NCBI RefSeq assembly: GCF_001570565.1
Contig: NZ_BBXE01000025.1
Coordinates: 96,674 to 160,673 of the forward strand
Length of the DNA: 64,000 nt
Reading direction: 5' to 3'
Source: Herbidospora yilanensis
GTDB lineage: Bacteria; Actinomycetota; Actinomycetes; Streptosporangiales; Streptosporangiaceae
Part shown: in pieces, positions 50,850 through 60,540 of the stretch
Numbering within the stretch: the stretch's first letter is position 1
How the letters are laid out: every line of letters begins with the position of its first letter
Translations under genes and position numbers: made by a program
The notes under the pieces: model-generated
What the model saw: the letters and a program-made list of their open reading frames with translations, nothing else
Told to the model about the DNA's origin: nothing
Database searches by the model: none

Positions 50850-51824
50850 TCAGCCTTTTAGGCTTCCCGCCGTCAGACCGGCCATGATGCTGCGCTGGAA
50901 CACCAGGAACACCAGGATCGCCGGGATGCTCGCGATGACGAGAGCCGCGATCAGGACGTTCTGCGGCATCTGGGCCGAAAGAGAGGAGATGCCGACGCTG
51001 ATCGACATCTTCTCGCTGTCCGGCAGGACCAGCAGCGGCCAGACGAAGTCCTTCCAGACGTTGACCACCGCCAGGATGGAGACCACCCCGAGGATCGGCC
51101 GGGACACCGGAAGGACCACCGACCAGAGGATACGCATCGGCGACGCGCCGTCGATCTGGGCGGCTTCGAGCAGCTCACGCGGGATCGAGTCGAAGAACCG
51201 CTTGAGCAGGAAGATGAAGAACCCGTTGGCCGCCGCGGGCAACCAGATCGCCCACGGGGTGTTCAGCAGGTTCCACCCGAATATCGGCAGCTCCACCACG
51301 CTCAGGTAGGCCGGCAGCAGGATCACCATCGGCGGGATCATCAACGTCGACAGGACCAGCGCCAGGACCACCTTGCCGAACACCGGCCGCAGCTTCGACA
51401 ACGCGTACGCCGCCGCCACGTCGAAGGTCAGCGTGAAGAACCAGGCGCCGGCCGCGTAGATCAGGGTGTTCTTCAGGAACACGCCGAGGTCGAGCAGTTC
51501 CCACGCCTCGGCGTACACCGAGAAGTTCAGCTCCTCCGGGAAGAAGCTCGGCGGCACCGCGACGAGTTCGTCGGGCGACTTCATCGCGCCGGTGACCATC
51601 CAGTACAGCGGGAACACGAAGGCGAGCGTGAACCCGGTGATCACGAACGTCAGGACGGTCCAGTAGACGATCTTCCCGCGCCGGGTGGTCAAGGTGTGCG
51701 GCGACACCAGGCCGCGGAACTGCTGGGGCCGTTCCTTCGTCTTCCGGCGCCGCCGCGTGTGCTTCGGCGGGGGCGGGCTGTCCGGCACGGCCCTGACGGG
51801 CCGCTGGACGGTGCTCTGCGACAT
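50850..51824 (-). CDS. ABC sugar permease, MalG type
   Basis: This is a 324-residue inner-membrane permease with six transmembrane helices and a long basic, proline-rich cytoplasmic N-terminus (PPPPKHTRRRRKTKERPQQ). The EAA loop that contacts the ATPase is intact (LLEAAQIDGASPMRILWSV). It is the second permease of a CUT1-type alpha-glucoside importer, 28 bp after the MalF-type gene. No ATPase gene is in the operon; actinomycetes usually share one MsiK-type ATPase encoded elsewhere. Confidence 0.9.
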   Translation of the reverse strand: MSQSTVQRPVRAVPDSPPPPKHTRRRRKTKERPQQFRGLVSPHTLTTRRGKIVYWTVLTFVITGFTLAFVFPLYWMVTGAMKSPDELVAVPPSFFPEELNFSVYAEAWELLDLGVFLKNTLIYAAGAWFFTLTFDVAAAYALSKLRPVFGKVVLALVLSTLMIPPMVILLPAYLSVVELPIFGWNLLNTPWAIWLPAAANGFFIFLLKRFFDSIPRELLEAAQIDGASPMRILWSVVLPVSRPILGVVSILAVVNVWKDFVWPLLVLPDSEKMSISVGISSLSAQMPQNVLIAALVIASIPAILVFLVFQRSIMAGLTAGSLKG

Positions 51825-51852
51825 CGGTGTTCCTCCTCTCTGCCGGTCTCGG

Positions 51853-52776
51853 CTAGGTACGGTCGCGCGAGACGCGCAGGTAGAAGGCGGAGAAGACGAT
51901 GAGGACGAGCATCAGCATCAGCCCGAGGGCGCCGCCGCCGCCGAAGTTCCCGAAGCTGAACGCGTACTGGTACATCAGGTAGGCCACGGTCACGGTCGCG
52001 TTCTCGGGGCCGCCGCCGGTCAGCAGGAAGGGCTCGATGAAGACCTGCATGGTCGCCACGATCTGGAGCAGCAGCATGACGAGCAGGATCAGCCGCGTCT
52101 GCGGGATCGTGATGTGCCACACGCGCTTGAACAGGCCCGCGCCGTCGAGCTCGGCCGCCTCGTAGAGCTCGCTGGGGATGCTCTGGAGGGCCGCGAGGTA
52201 GATCAGCGTGCCGGTCCCGAGGTTCATCCACGTGGAGACGATGACGAGCGAGGGCAGGGCGGTCGTGGTCGAGTCGAGCCAGCTCAGCGGGGGGATGCCG
52301 ACCACGCCGAGGGCCTGGTTGAACAGGCCGGCGCCCGGGTCGTAGAACCACTTGAACAGCAGCACCGCCACGGCGGGCGGCAACATCACCGGCAGGTAGA
52401 CGATCAGGCGGAGGTAGCCCTGGGCGTGCCGGAGCTCGTTCAGGACGACCGCGAACACGAACGGCACGATGTAGCCGAAGACCAGCGCCAGCAGGGTGAA
52501 GATCGCGGTGTTGACCCAGGCGGAGATGAAGGCCGGGTCGTCCAGGACGGTGCGGAAGTTGTCCAGGCCGACCCACTCCGTCGAGTTCACGAAGTTGGTC
52601 TTCTGGAAGGACAGGATGAACTCCCGGACCATCGGGATCCAGGAGAAGAACGCGAAGCAGATCAGCGCCCCGGAGAGGAAGCCGTAGGCCGTGAGGTTCC
52701 GGCTCACCGAGCGTCGCAGGGCTCCGGGGGGCCGCTGCCGGGGCGGCCGGACGTCCTTCGCGGAGAGAGTCGTCAT
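51853..52776 (-). CDS. ABC sugar permease, MalF type
   Basis: This is a 307-residue membrane permease with six transmembrane helices and the EAA motif LYEAAELDGAGLFKRVWHI. It follows the binding-protein gene by 68 bp and precedes the MalG-type gene by 28 bp. Together they should form the channel of a CUT1 oligosaccharide importer, with the lipoprotein as receptor. The short N-terminal cytoplasmic part is basic and proline-rich. Confidence 0.9.
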   Translation of the reverse strand: MTTLSAKDVRPPRQRPPGALRRSVSRNLTAYGFLSGALICFAFFSWIPMVREFILSFQKTNFVNSTEWVGLDNFRTVLDDPAFISAWVNTAIFTLLALVFGYIVPFVFAVVLNELRHAQGYLRLIVYLPVMLPPAVAVLLFKWFYDPGAGLFNQALGVVGIPPLSWLDSTTTALPSLVIVSTWMNLGTGTLIYLAALQSIPSELYEAAELDGAGLFKRVWHITIPQTRLILLVMLLLQIVATMQVFIEPFLLTGGGPENATVTVAYLMYQYAFSFGNFGGGGALGLMLMLVLIVFSAFYLRVSRDRT

Positions 52777-52844
52777 CGGTTTGCGCTCACAATCTCAACG
52801 TGACTATCGGGGGCCGGCCCTGCGACCGGCCCCCGAACTTCAGG

Positions 52845-54230
52845 TCAGCCCGCTGCCAGCAGCTTGTTGACCTTCTCTTCCGCGTCCGCCAGCAACTCGT
52901 CGATGTTGGCGTCCTGGCGCGTCAGGACCGCCGACATCGGGGTGTCGAGGATGGCGTAGATCTCCTGGGCCTTCGGCGGCTCCAGCTTGAAGGTCACCGA
53001 CTTGGTGCCCTCGACGTACGGGGCGAAGTGCTCCGTCGGGACGTTCGCGTTCGCCTCCCGGTCGGCCTGGATCTGGGCGCCGGGGGCGGCGCTGCCGTAC
53101 AGGTCGGTGAGGGGCAGGCCCGTGGGCAGGCCGTCGGCCTTGTTGCGGGCGTAGTCGAACTGGCCCTGGCCCGGGGTGAGGAACTTGAACTCCAGCCACT
53201 TCAGACCGGCCTTGATCTGGTCGGGGGTGGCCTTCGCGTTGAACATGTAGCCGTCGCCGCCGGACAGCGACTGGGTCGACTCGGGGAGGGCGGTCACGCC
53301 GTAGTCCTCGAACTTGCCCTTGAAGTCGTTGTTGACGGCCTGGACGACGTCGGGGGCGCCGATCATCATGCCCAGCTTGCCGGAGCCCATCATCCGCATG
53401 AGGTCTTCCCAGCGGTGGAGCTGCTTGGTGCCCATGCTGTTGTCGTCCCACCGCATCTTGCGGAGGTTCTCCAGCACGGCCTTGCCCTGCTCGCTGTTGA
53501 AGGCGGCCGTCTTGCCGTCCTCGCTCACGATCGCGCCGCCGCGGGCGTAGATCGACGAGGTGAAGTGCCAGCCGCCGGTGTTGCCGGCGGAGTACTCGCC
53601 GAAGCCGACGTAGCCGGAGCCGAGCCCGGCGATCTTCTTGGCGGCGTCCTGGACCTCGGCCCAGGTCTTGGGCGGCATGTCCGGGTTGAGGCCCGCCTGG
53701 GTGAACAGCGCGCGGTTGTAGACCAGGCCGGTGGCGTAGTTGGTGCGCGGCACGCCGTAGGTCTTGCCGCCCGACTCGAACACGCTCTTCACGTCGGGGC
53801 GGACCTCCGCGATGTGCGGGGCCTCGCTCAGGTAGGGCGTGATGTCGGCGGCCTGGCCGGCCCCGATGATGCGGGCGGCGTCGGTGTAGTAGACGTAGAA
53901 CAGGTCTTCCATCTGGCCGCCGGCGAGCTTGGCCTGGAAGGTCTCAGGAACGATGCAGGGGAACGCGTCCTTGCTCTCGATCGTGATGTAGGGGAACTTC
54001 GCCTGGAACGCGGTGACGTCCGCGTCCCACTGCGCGCGTTCCTTCGGGTTCGTCTTCGGAGGCTGGCAGCCGACGCTGATCGTCACAGGAGCGTTCTCGG
54101 CGGCGGGGGCGGCCGAACCGCCGCTGGAGGGGTTGGCGGCCGGGGCCGGGGTCTCCTCCGAGCCACACGCCGCGGCGGCGAGGGCTAGCCCCGCCACGGC
54201 CAGCAACGTCGCGATTTTACGGGATTGCAT
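52845..54230 (-). CDS. Extracellular solute-binding lipoprotein (family 1)
   Basis: This 461-residue lipoprotein precursor has a signal peptide with lipobox AAAC (Cys22) followed by a Pro/Ala/Ser-rich tether and a cluster-B type binding fold. The mature part keeps features of sugar-binding proteins (FPYITIESKDAFPC near the start, YGVPRTNYATGLVYN, and KATPDQIKAGLKWLEFKF). ATG 54230 is chosen because the lipoprotein signal starts there. It is first in the operon with MalF/MalG-type permeases and GH13, so it should capture an alpha-gluco-oligosaccharide. With the GH87-like glucanase nearby, nigero-oligosaccharides are the natural guess. Confidence 0.9.
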   Translation of the reverse strand: MQSRKIATLLAVAGLALAAAACGSEETPAPAANPSSGGSAAPAAENAPVTISVGCQPPKTNPKERAQWDADVTAFQAKFPYITIESKDAFPCIVPETFQAKLAGGQMEDLFYVYYTDAARIIGAGQAADITPYLSEAPHIAEVRPDVKSVFESGGKTYGVPRTNYATGLVYNRALFTQAGLNPDMPPKTWAEVQDAAKKIAGLGSGYVGFGEYSAGNTGGWHFTSSIYARGGAIVSEDGKTAAFNSEQGKAVLENLRKMRWDDNSMGTKQLHRWEDLMRMMGSGKLGMMIGAPDVVQAVNNDFKGKFEDYGVTALPESTQSLSGGDGYMFNAKATPDQIKAGLKWLEFKFLTPGQGQFDYARNKADGLPTGLPLTDLYGSAAPGAQIQADREANANVPTEHFAPYVEGTKSVTFKLEPPKAQEIYAILDTPMSAVLTRQDANIDELLADAEEKVNKLLAAG

Positions 54231-54646
54231 CAATGATTCCCTCCTGCCGTGGCCAACCACGACACCTTGAGAGCACCTGTCCGTCTGGCAAGTTCCGGAA
54301 CGAGCCCCCCGAAGGCCCGATCGATGAAGGTGGAGTTACGAGTCCGCTTCGTGTTACCGGTTGCGAGAAACATACAGAGACGAACAAGGTCTAGCAAGAG
54401 TCATGTACTCAAGATGCAAAAAAGTGACAGTGCAACGCAGCGAACATCCTTGAAACAAGAAGCCGCAGGTCACAGAGATGACCTGCCTTGATGGTCGCTC
54501 TCGGCGTGCTGTCATGCTTGAGATGATGCCTGACAGAGCCATGACCGTTCCAGTCAGACATCGGGAAACAGCCGCAAACAAGCTCCTGTCAGCACGCATG
54601 GAGTCGACGATCAGATGAACTGGAACGACTCTCCTGGGGGAAGCAT
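54231..54646. promoter_or_regulatory. Upstream region of the sugar ABC operon
   Basis: This 416-bp region without a gene is AT-richer than its surroundings (54350-54480) and must hold the promoter for the binding-protein operon. TTCCCTCCTGCC-type sequence around 54240 supplies a GGCAGGAGGGAA ribosome binding site. I see no clean copy of the AAACGATCGTTT palindrome here. Confidence 0.5.
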
Positions 54647-54681
54647 GCAAAAAGCCCCGCCTTCCGAGGAAGGCGGGGCTT
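54647..54681 (-). terminator. Rho-independent terminator of the LacI gene
   Basis: AAGCCCCGCCTTCC pairs with GGAAGGCGGGGCTT (14 bp). On the minus strand the stem is followed by TTTTT, 22 bp past the LacI stop. Confidence 0.85.
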
Positions 54682-54702
54682 CGTGGTTCGGTGCGGGGAG
54701 CG

Positions 54703-55728
54703 TCAGACCGCGACGCCGACGCCGACGCCGATCTTGGCTGGGCCGGTGGAGCCCCGGACGACCAGCTCCGGTTCGTAGAGCAGTTCCTCCGCCGTGACGG
54801 GGGTGCCGTCGATCTGGTTCACCAGCAACGTGACGGCGGCGCGGCCGATCGCCTCGATCGGCTGGCGGACCGTGGTCAGCGGCGGGTTGGTGCAGTTCAT
54901 GAAGTTGGAGTCGTCGAAGCCGACCACCGAGACGTCTTCGGGCACCGACATGCCCATCCGGCGGACCGCCCGGATCGCGCCAAGCGCCAGGGGGTCGGAG
55001 GCGCAGATGATGCCGGTGACGCCGAGCCGGATCAGCCGGTTGGTCACGGCCTGGCCGCCCTCAAGGGAGAACATGGCGTGCTCGACCGCGATCTCGGCGA
55101 GGCCGGCCTTCTCGGCCGCCGCGTTGATCGCCGCCAGCTTGCGGCGCGAGGGGATGTGGTCGTCGGGGCCCAGCACTATGCCCAGCCGCTCGTGGCCGAG
55201 CGAGACCAGGTGACTGAAGGCCTGTTCCACCGCGACCGCGTCGTCGGTGGAGACGCGCGGGAAGTCGAGGTTGTCGCTCGCGGCGTTCACCAGGACGACC
55301 GGCAGGCCGATGTCGAGCAGCCGGAGGTAGTGCTCGTGGGGGGCGTCGGCCTCCATGTAGTGACCGCCCGCGAAGACCACTCCGGAGACCTGCTGCTCCA
55401 GGAGCATCTCGACGTAGTCGGCCTCGGAGAGCCCGCCCGCCGTGCGGGTGCACAACACCGGGGTGAAGCCGCGCTGCGCCAGGGCGCCGCCGACGACCTC
55501 GGCCAGGGCCGGGAATATGGGGTTGCCCAGTTCGGGCAGGACCAGGCCGACCAAGCGGGCGCGCTCTCCCCGGAGCTGCGTCGGGCGCTCGTAGCCGAGG
55601 ACGTCAAGGGCGGTCAGCACGGCCGCGCGGGTCGCGTCGGAGACGCCCGGCTTGCCGTTCAGCACTCGGCTGACGGTCGCCTCGCTGACTCCGACTTTCT
55701 TCGCCACTTCTGCAAGTCGACGTGTCAC
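54703..55728 (-). CDS. LacI family regulator of alpha-glucan use
   Basis: This regulator of about 341 residues has an N-terminal LacI helix-turn-helix (RRLAEVAKKVGVSEATVSRV, followed by LNGKPGVS) and a periplasmic-binding-protein-like sugar-binding core. The core ends VGFDDSNFMNCTNPPLTTVRQ, the usual end of the LacI ligand domain. GTG 55728 aligns with family starts; ATG 55740 is four codons upstream and possible. A tail unusually rich in Gly and Val (KIGVGVGVAV) ends the protein. It lies between the sugar ABC operon and the GH87-like gene, and a perfect 12-bp palindrome occurs in its upstream region, so it likely controls all three. Confidence 0.88.
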   Translation of the reverse strand: MTRRLAEVAKKVGVSEATVSRVLNGKPGVSDATRAAVLTALDVLGYERPTQLRGERARLVGLVLPELGNPIFPALAEVVGGALAQRGFTPVLCTRTAGGLSEADYVEMLLEQQVSGVVFAGGHYMEADAPHEHYLRLLDIGLPVVLVNAASDNLDFPRVSTDDAVAVEQAFSHLVSLGHERLGIVLGPDDHIPSRRKLAAINAAAEKAGLAEIAVEHAMFSLEGGQAVTNRLIRLGVTGIICASDPLALGAIRAVRRMGMSVPEDVSVVGFDDSNFMNCTNPPLTTVRQPIEAIGRAAVTLLVNQIDGTPVTAEELLYEPELVVRGSTGPAKIGVGVGVAV

Positions 55729-56272
55729 AGCGCAAATCATACGCCCAAGGAACGCAACCTGCTTGCATTCCGCCGATGCCAACTCGCCATGAGAGCGTTT
55801 TCCACACCTCGGGTCACGATCATGGAATCCCCTCCCGTCGACCAACACGCCAGGTGGTGACCGGAAAACGATCGTTTGCGAGGAGATACGCGCGCTTACG
55901 TGTTCTTTACACCGGCTCTGGGACACATGAACGTTACACACCTCCGGCCTTTGACCGGCCGGGCGAAATTTTGCGTACCGGACCCGCCCGAGACCCCAAA
56001 AGACCAGCTCAGCGGTCTCGTCGGAGAGCAAACACGGGCACGTGGGGCAGCCCTGACCGCATGACCACAGAGGTCAGGTCCTGTCAGACGTCACCCGACG
56101 AGTGCTTTTGCGAAATCAAGTTGAAATATTGCGGACTTCTGTTGGCCATCCTATGGTGTGCTCATCTCGACACCACCGATCGCGACGGAGGTGGCGAGCA
56201 CCCCTCAGGCCCGTGTCACCCGCCGACCCCCCGGCGGCGGCGCGGGCCCGCACCTGACAGAAGGGTCCGCCG
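55729..56272. promoter_or_regulatory. Divergent region with AAACGATCGTTT palindrome
   Basis: This 544-bp gap lies between the lacI gene and the secreted glucanase gene. At 55866-55877 is the perfect palindrome AAACGATCGTTT, with the CG-centred form common among LacI-family operators. Other AT-rich stretches (TTGAAATATTGCGG near 56120) may belong to the glucanase promoter. No other gene is supported. Confidence 0.5.
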
Positions 56273-59134
56273 ATGCCTGAATCGGTAATCCGATCACGTC
56301 GTCTGTCCGCCGCCCTCGCGAGTGCCGCCCTGATCGCGGCGGGCGTGGTGGCCGTCCCCAGTCTCTCCGGCACCGCCGCCGCGGCCGCCTCGGCCGACTC
56401 CGTGTGGGGCGTCCCGGGCCGCGGCGCGACCGTCCCGTTCACCGAGTTCGAGGCCGAGGACGTCGCCCACAACGGCACCGTCATCGGGCCCAGCCGCATC
56501 TACACGACGCTCCCCTCCGAGGCCTCCGGCCGCCGGGCCGTGACGATCGACTCGCCGGGCGAGTACGTCGAGTTCACCCTGACCAAGCCCGCCAACGCGA
56601 TGACGGTGCGCTACAGCATCCCCGACGCGAACGGCGGCCAGGGCCAGACGATCAACGCCGACATCCGCGTCGGCGGCGCCAAGCTCAAGGACATCTCCCT
56701 GACCTCGGTGTACAGCTGGTTCTACGGCGGCTACCCGTTCAACAACAACCCGGGTGACACCAACCCCCACCACTTCTACGACGAGACCCAGACCCTTCTC
56801 GGCCAGACCTACCAGGCCGGCACGAAGATCCGCGTCCAGGCCCAGTCGAACACCCCCATCACGGTGGACGTGGCCGACTTCGAGGTCGCCCCCGCGGCGA
56901 TCCAGAGGCCGGCCGGCTCGCTGTCGGTCGACGAGTTCGGCGCCGCCCGCAACTCGTCGACCGACTCCACCGCGGCCTTCCAGGCGGCGGTCGACGCGGG
57001 CCGGGCCCAGGGCAAGGAGGTGTACGTCCCCGAGGGCACGTACACCCTCTGGGACCACGTCGTGGTCGACGGGGTCACGCTGCGCGGCGCCGGCCCCTGG
57101 CACACCAAGCTGACCGGCCGCCACCCGACCCAGCGCAACCGCGCGGTCGGCATCTACGGCAAGTACGTCACCGGCGGCGGCTACCAGGGCGGCATCCGCC
57201 CCCACGAGGCCGGCGGCCCCAGCCGCAACGTGGTCGTCCGCGACCTGCACATCCACGGCGACATCCGCGAACGGGTGGACGACGACCAGGTGAACGCCTT
57301 CGGCGGCGCGATGACCGACTCGGTCATCGACAACGTCTGGATGGAGAACACGAAGGTCGGGGCCTGGATGGACGGCCCCATGAACAACTTCGTCATCCGC
57401 AACAGCAGGATCGTCGACCAGATCGCCGACGGCGTGAACTTCCACACCGGCGTGACCAACTCGACGGTGACCAACACCTTCGTCCGCAACAGCGGCGACG
57501 ACGGCCTGGCCATGTGGCCCGACCGGATGGCCAACGTCAACAACACCTTCAGCTTCAACACGGTGATCGCGCCGATCCTGGCCAACAACATCGTCACCTA
57601 CGGCGGCCGCGACATAAAGATCACCGACAACGTGGTCTCCGACACGCTGACCAACGGCGGCGGCATCCACATCGCCAACCGCTATCCGGGCGTGAACTCC
57701 GGCCAGGGCACCGCGGTCGCGGGCACCCACACGGTGGCCAGGAACACCCTGATCCGGACCGGCAACAACGACTACAACTGGCGCTTCGGCGTCGGCGCGA
57801 TCTGGTTCTCCGGCCTCAACGAGCCGGTCAACGCCACGATCAACGTGACCGACACCGACATCATCGACAGCTCGTACGCCGCCATCCACTTCATCGAGGG
57901 CAGCACCCAGACCGTCAACTTCAAGAACGTCAACATCGCCGGCACCGGCACGTACATGATCCAGGCCCAGTCCGGCGCCCGGACGACGTTCGAGAACGTG
58001 CGCGCGTCCTACCTCGGCGCCGGGACGGCGATCCACAACTGCGTGGGCGGCTCGTTCGTGGCGACCGACCTGGGCGGCAACTCGGGCTGGTCCCCGAGCA
58101 GCACGACCTGCACCGGGACCTGGCCGAACCCGAACTACATCTATCCGGGCGGCGGCGGGGGCAACCCCAGCCCCTCGCCCAGCCCGTCTCCCCCCACCAG
58201 CCCGTCGCCCTCCCCCAGCCCGCCGGCCTGCGACCCCGGCACCGGTGACCTGGCGCGGCACAAGACGGCCACGGCGACCAGCCAGAACCAGTCGTTCACG
58301 CCGCAGAACGCGGTCGACGGGAACGCCGACACGTACTGGGAGAGCACCAACAACACCTTCCCGCAGACGCTGACCGTCGACCTGTGCGCACCGGTCAACG
58401 TCCAGCGTGTGGACCTGAAGCTGCCGCCCGCGACGGCCTGGAACACCCGCACCCAGACCATCGCCGTCGAGGGCTCGACCGACAACTCGTCGTGGACGAC
58501 GCTCTCCGCTTCGGCGGGGCGCACCTTCAACCCGGCCACGGGGAACACGGTGTCCATCAACACCACCCCCGCGACCGTCCGCCACCTGCGTGTCGTCGTG
58601 ACGGGCAACACCGGCTGGCCGGCCGCGCAGCTCTCGGCGGTCGAGGTCTACGGCACCCCGGGCTCGAACCCGTCACCGTCGCCCTCCCCGTCACCCTCCT
58701 CCTCGCCGCAGCCGACGGGGAACCTGGCGCAGGGCCGCCCGGCCACCGCCAGTGGCGTCGCCCAGAACTACGGCCCCGGCAACGCGGTCGACGGCAACGC
58801 CGACAGCTACTGGGAGAGCACCAACAACGCCTTCCCCCAGACGATCACCGTCGACCTCGGCCAGAACCGCTCGGTCGGCCGGGTCGTCCTGAAGCTGCCC
58901 CCCGCGACGGCCTGGGCGACCCGCACCCAGACCCTGTCGGTCCTGGGCTCGCAGGACAACTCGACGTGGACCACGCTCTCGGCCTCGGCCGGCCGGGTCT
59001 TCAACCCGGCGAGCGGCAACACGGTGACCATCACGTTCACCGCGAGCAGTCAGCGCTACCTGCGCCTGAACGTCACCGGCAACACCGGCTGGCCGGCGGC
59101 GCAACTGTCCGAGTTCGAGGTGTACGGCTCGTAG
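56273..59134 (+). CDS. Secreted GH87-like alpha-1,3-glucanase (mycodextranase type)
   Basis: This is a 953-residue secreted enzyme. It has a signal peptide (1 to about 38), an N-terminal carbohydrate-binding-like domain (about 55-205), a right-handed beta-helix catalytic domain opening with SLSVDEFGAARNSSTDS and containing NSGDDGLAMW (Asp409 and Asp410, the paired aspartates expected in GH87), a Pro/Ser linker, and two F5/8-type C (discoidin, CBM32) domains that are near-duplicates. The family is inferred from remembered GH87 sequences. It would cut fungal or bacterial alpha-1,3-glucan outside the cell, supplying oligosaccharides to the ABC importer and GH13 enzyme encoded next to it. Confidence 0.82.
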   Translation: MPESVIRSRRLSAALASAALIAAGVVAVPSLSGTAAAAASADSVWGVPGRGATVPFTEFEAEDVAHNGTVIGPSRIYTTLPSEASGRRAVTIDSPGEYVEFTLTKPANAMTVRYSIPDANGGQGQTINADIRVGGAKLKDISLTSVYSWFYGGYPFNNNPGDTNPHHFYDETQTLLGQTYQAGTKIRVQAQSNTPITVDVADFEVAPAAIQRPAGSLSVDEFGAARNSSTDSTAAFQAAVDAGRAQGKEVYVPEGTYTLWDHVVVDGVTLRGAGPWHTKLTGRHPTQRNRAVGIYGKYVTGGGYQGGIRPHEAGGPSRNVVVRDLHIHGDIRERVDDDQVNAFGGAMTDSVIDNVWMENTKVGAWMDGPMNNFVIRNSRIVDQIADGVNFHTGVTNSTVTNTFVRNSGDDGLAMWPDRMANVNNTFSFNTVIAPILANNIVTYGGRDIKITDNVVSDTLTNGGGIHIANRYPGVNSGQGTAVAGTHTVARNTLIRTGNNDYNWRFGVGAIWFSGLNEPVNATINVTDTDIIDSSYAAIHFIEGSTQTVNFKNVNIAGTGTYMIQAQSGARTTFENVRASYLGAGTAIHNCVGGSFVATDLGGNSGWSPSSTTCTGTWPNPNYIYPGGGGGNPSPSPSPSPPTSPSPSPSPPACDPGTGDLARHKTATATSQNQSFTPQNAVDGNADTYWESTNNTFPQTLTVDLCAPVNVQRVDLKLPPATAWNTRTQTIAVEGSTDNSSWTTLSASAGRTFNPATGNTVSINTTPATVRHLRVVVTGNTGWPAAQLSAVEVYGTPGSNPSPSPSPSPSSSPQPTGNLAQGRPATASGVAQNYGPGNAVDGNADSYWESTNNAFPQTITVDLGQNRSVGRVVLKLPPATAWATRTQTLSVLGSQDNSTWTTLSASAGRVFNPASGNTVTITFTASSQRYLRLNVTGNTGWPAAQLSEFEVYGS

Positions 59135-59152
59135 CTCGGACCACGTGACCGG

Positions 59153-59189
59153 CGCCCGGGAGGAGGGAGGACGCCCCTCCCCCCGGGCG
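59153..59189. terminator. GC-rich hairpin between glucanase and LanC-like genes
   Basis: CGCCCGGG-AGGAGGG pairs imperfectly with CCCTCCCCCCGGGCG between two convergent stops. It has no T run, so it is probably a stem-only terminator. Confidence 0.5.
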
Positions 59190-59200
59190 TCAACGCGTGT

Positions 59201-60508
59201 CTAGAGGGAGTCGGCCGGGACCGGGATCGCCGGGAACGGGTTGTCCGGCAGCAGGATCACCCGCCGGGCGTCCCGTCCCTCGCGCGCGGCGGCGAGATGC
59301 AGCAGCGCCGCGCCGATGCCCGCCGCCCCCACCATGTAGCCCGTGTCGGCCGTGATCTCGTGGGGCCGCAGCCGCCGGTAGGCCTGGTACCAGCGCATCC
59401 CCCGCCCGTCGTCGCGGGTGGCCCGCTCGATCAGGTCGTCGCCCAGTTCGCCCGCCACGTCGAGGTATTCGCGGGTGCCCGTCGCCGCCCACAGGCCGAC
59501 GAAGAACTCGATCAGCCCGGCCGAGCCGCAACACTGGCATGCCACGTTCCAGTAGCCCTCGCTGCGGCGCTCGGGGACGCCGCTGTTGATGACGCCGCGG
59601 GCCAGGCGCTCGACCCAGTCGAGGTCGCCGGGGTCGCCGGTCACCCGGTGGAGCTCGTGGAACAGCCGGGCCACCCCGGCCGAGCCGGAGCAGAAGCCCA
59701 GGTAGTTGAGCGCCCGCGCGTGGGGCACGTGGTGGGGCACCAGGGCGCACTTGTCGCTGACGGAGCTGACCATCCGGACGAAGTCGGCCGCCCGGCGGGC
59801 CGCCGCGAGGAACATGCCGTCGCCGGTCACGCCGTAGAGGCGGGCCATCAGGAAGCCCGATCCGGCCGTGCCGGAGAGGAAACCGGGCGTCACCGCGTCG
59901 ACCGGGAGGTCGCGGCCCTCGCCGCCGAACTGGTGGCCGGGCACGACCTGGCCGGCGATGGTGCGGCCGGTCATGATGGCGACCTCTTCGAGGTCGTCGC
60001 GGCCGAGCATGCCGGCGATGTGGAGCAGGCCGAGGGCGATGCCGCCGTCGCCGCGCTGCGACACGTCGCCGGTCCAGGTCAGGCCCTCTCTGGACGGCCG
60101 CTGCGCGGCGAGCACCCGCTCGGCGATGCGCTCGGCCGCCACCTGGTGGGTGGCGTCGCCGGTGGCCCAGTAGGACTCGGTGAGCGCGAAGACCAGGCCC
60201 ATCAGGCCGTGGTAGAAGGTCGGGTCGGTGATCGTGCCCGAGACGGTGACCAGGTGGTCGGCCCCGGCGAGGGCGTCGTCGAGGTAGGACTGGTCGCCGG
60301 TCGCGGCGGCCAGTTCCAGGTAGAACAGGACGATCCCGGCGGCGCCCGAATAGAGGCCGGCGGAGTGGCCGGCGTTGGCGGAGCGTCCGCCGGGGTCGGG
60401 GTTGGCGAGCCAGTGGTGGCCGTGGTCGTCGTCGACGGCGGCTTCGCGGATCCACCGGGCGGCGTGGATCGCCGCGGTGACCGGCGTGTCGGCTTCCGTC
60501 CGCCCCAT
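59201..60508 (-). CDS. Orphan LanC-like protein with Cys-Cys-Gly zinc motif
   Basis: This 435-residue protein has an alpha/alpha-barrel of the LanC family, whose members catalyse thioether ring formation in lanthipeptides. Zinc ligands appear as Cys273 in LGFCSGSAGV and Cys326-Cys327 in ACQCCGSAGL. Most LanC enzymes have Cys-His-Gly at the second position; the three-cysteine form is known from the promiscuous ProcM group. Repeated GxxG barrel motifs (GLYSGAAGI, FLSGTAGSG) are present. No LanB dehydratase, kinase or precursor peptide gene is adjacent, so it may act on a distant peptide or have another role. The GTG/ATG start region has GGGAGG nearby. Confidence 0.82.
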   Translation of the reverse strand: MGRTEADTPVTAAIHAARWIREAAVDDDHGHHWLANPDPGGRSANAGHSAGLYSGAAGIVLFYLELAAATGDQSYLDDALAGADHLVTVSGTITDPTFYHGLMGLVFALTESYWATGDATHQVAAERIAERVLAAQRPSREGLTWTGDVSQRGDGGIALGLLHIAGMLGRDDLEEVAIMTGRTIAGQVVPGHQFGGEGRDLPVDAVTPGFLSGTAGSGFLMARLYGVTGDGMFLAAARRAADFVRMVSSVSDKCALVPHHVPHARALNYLGFCSGSAGVARLFHELHRVTGDPGDLDWVERLARGVINSGVPERRSEGYWNVACQCCGSAGLIEFFVGLWAATGTREYLDVAGELGDDLIERATRDDGRGMRWYQAYRRLRPHEITADTGYMVGAAGIGAALLHLAAAREGRDARRVILLPDNPFPAIPVPADSL

Positions 60509-60540
60509 GTCGCCTCCCGGTATTTCCTACAAGGATAGTC

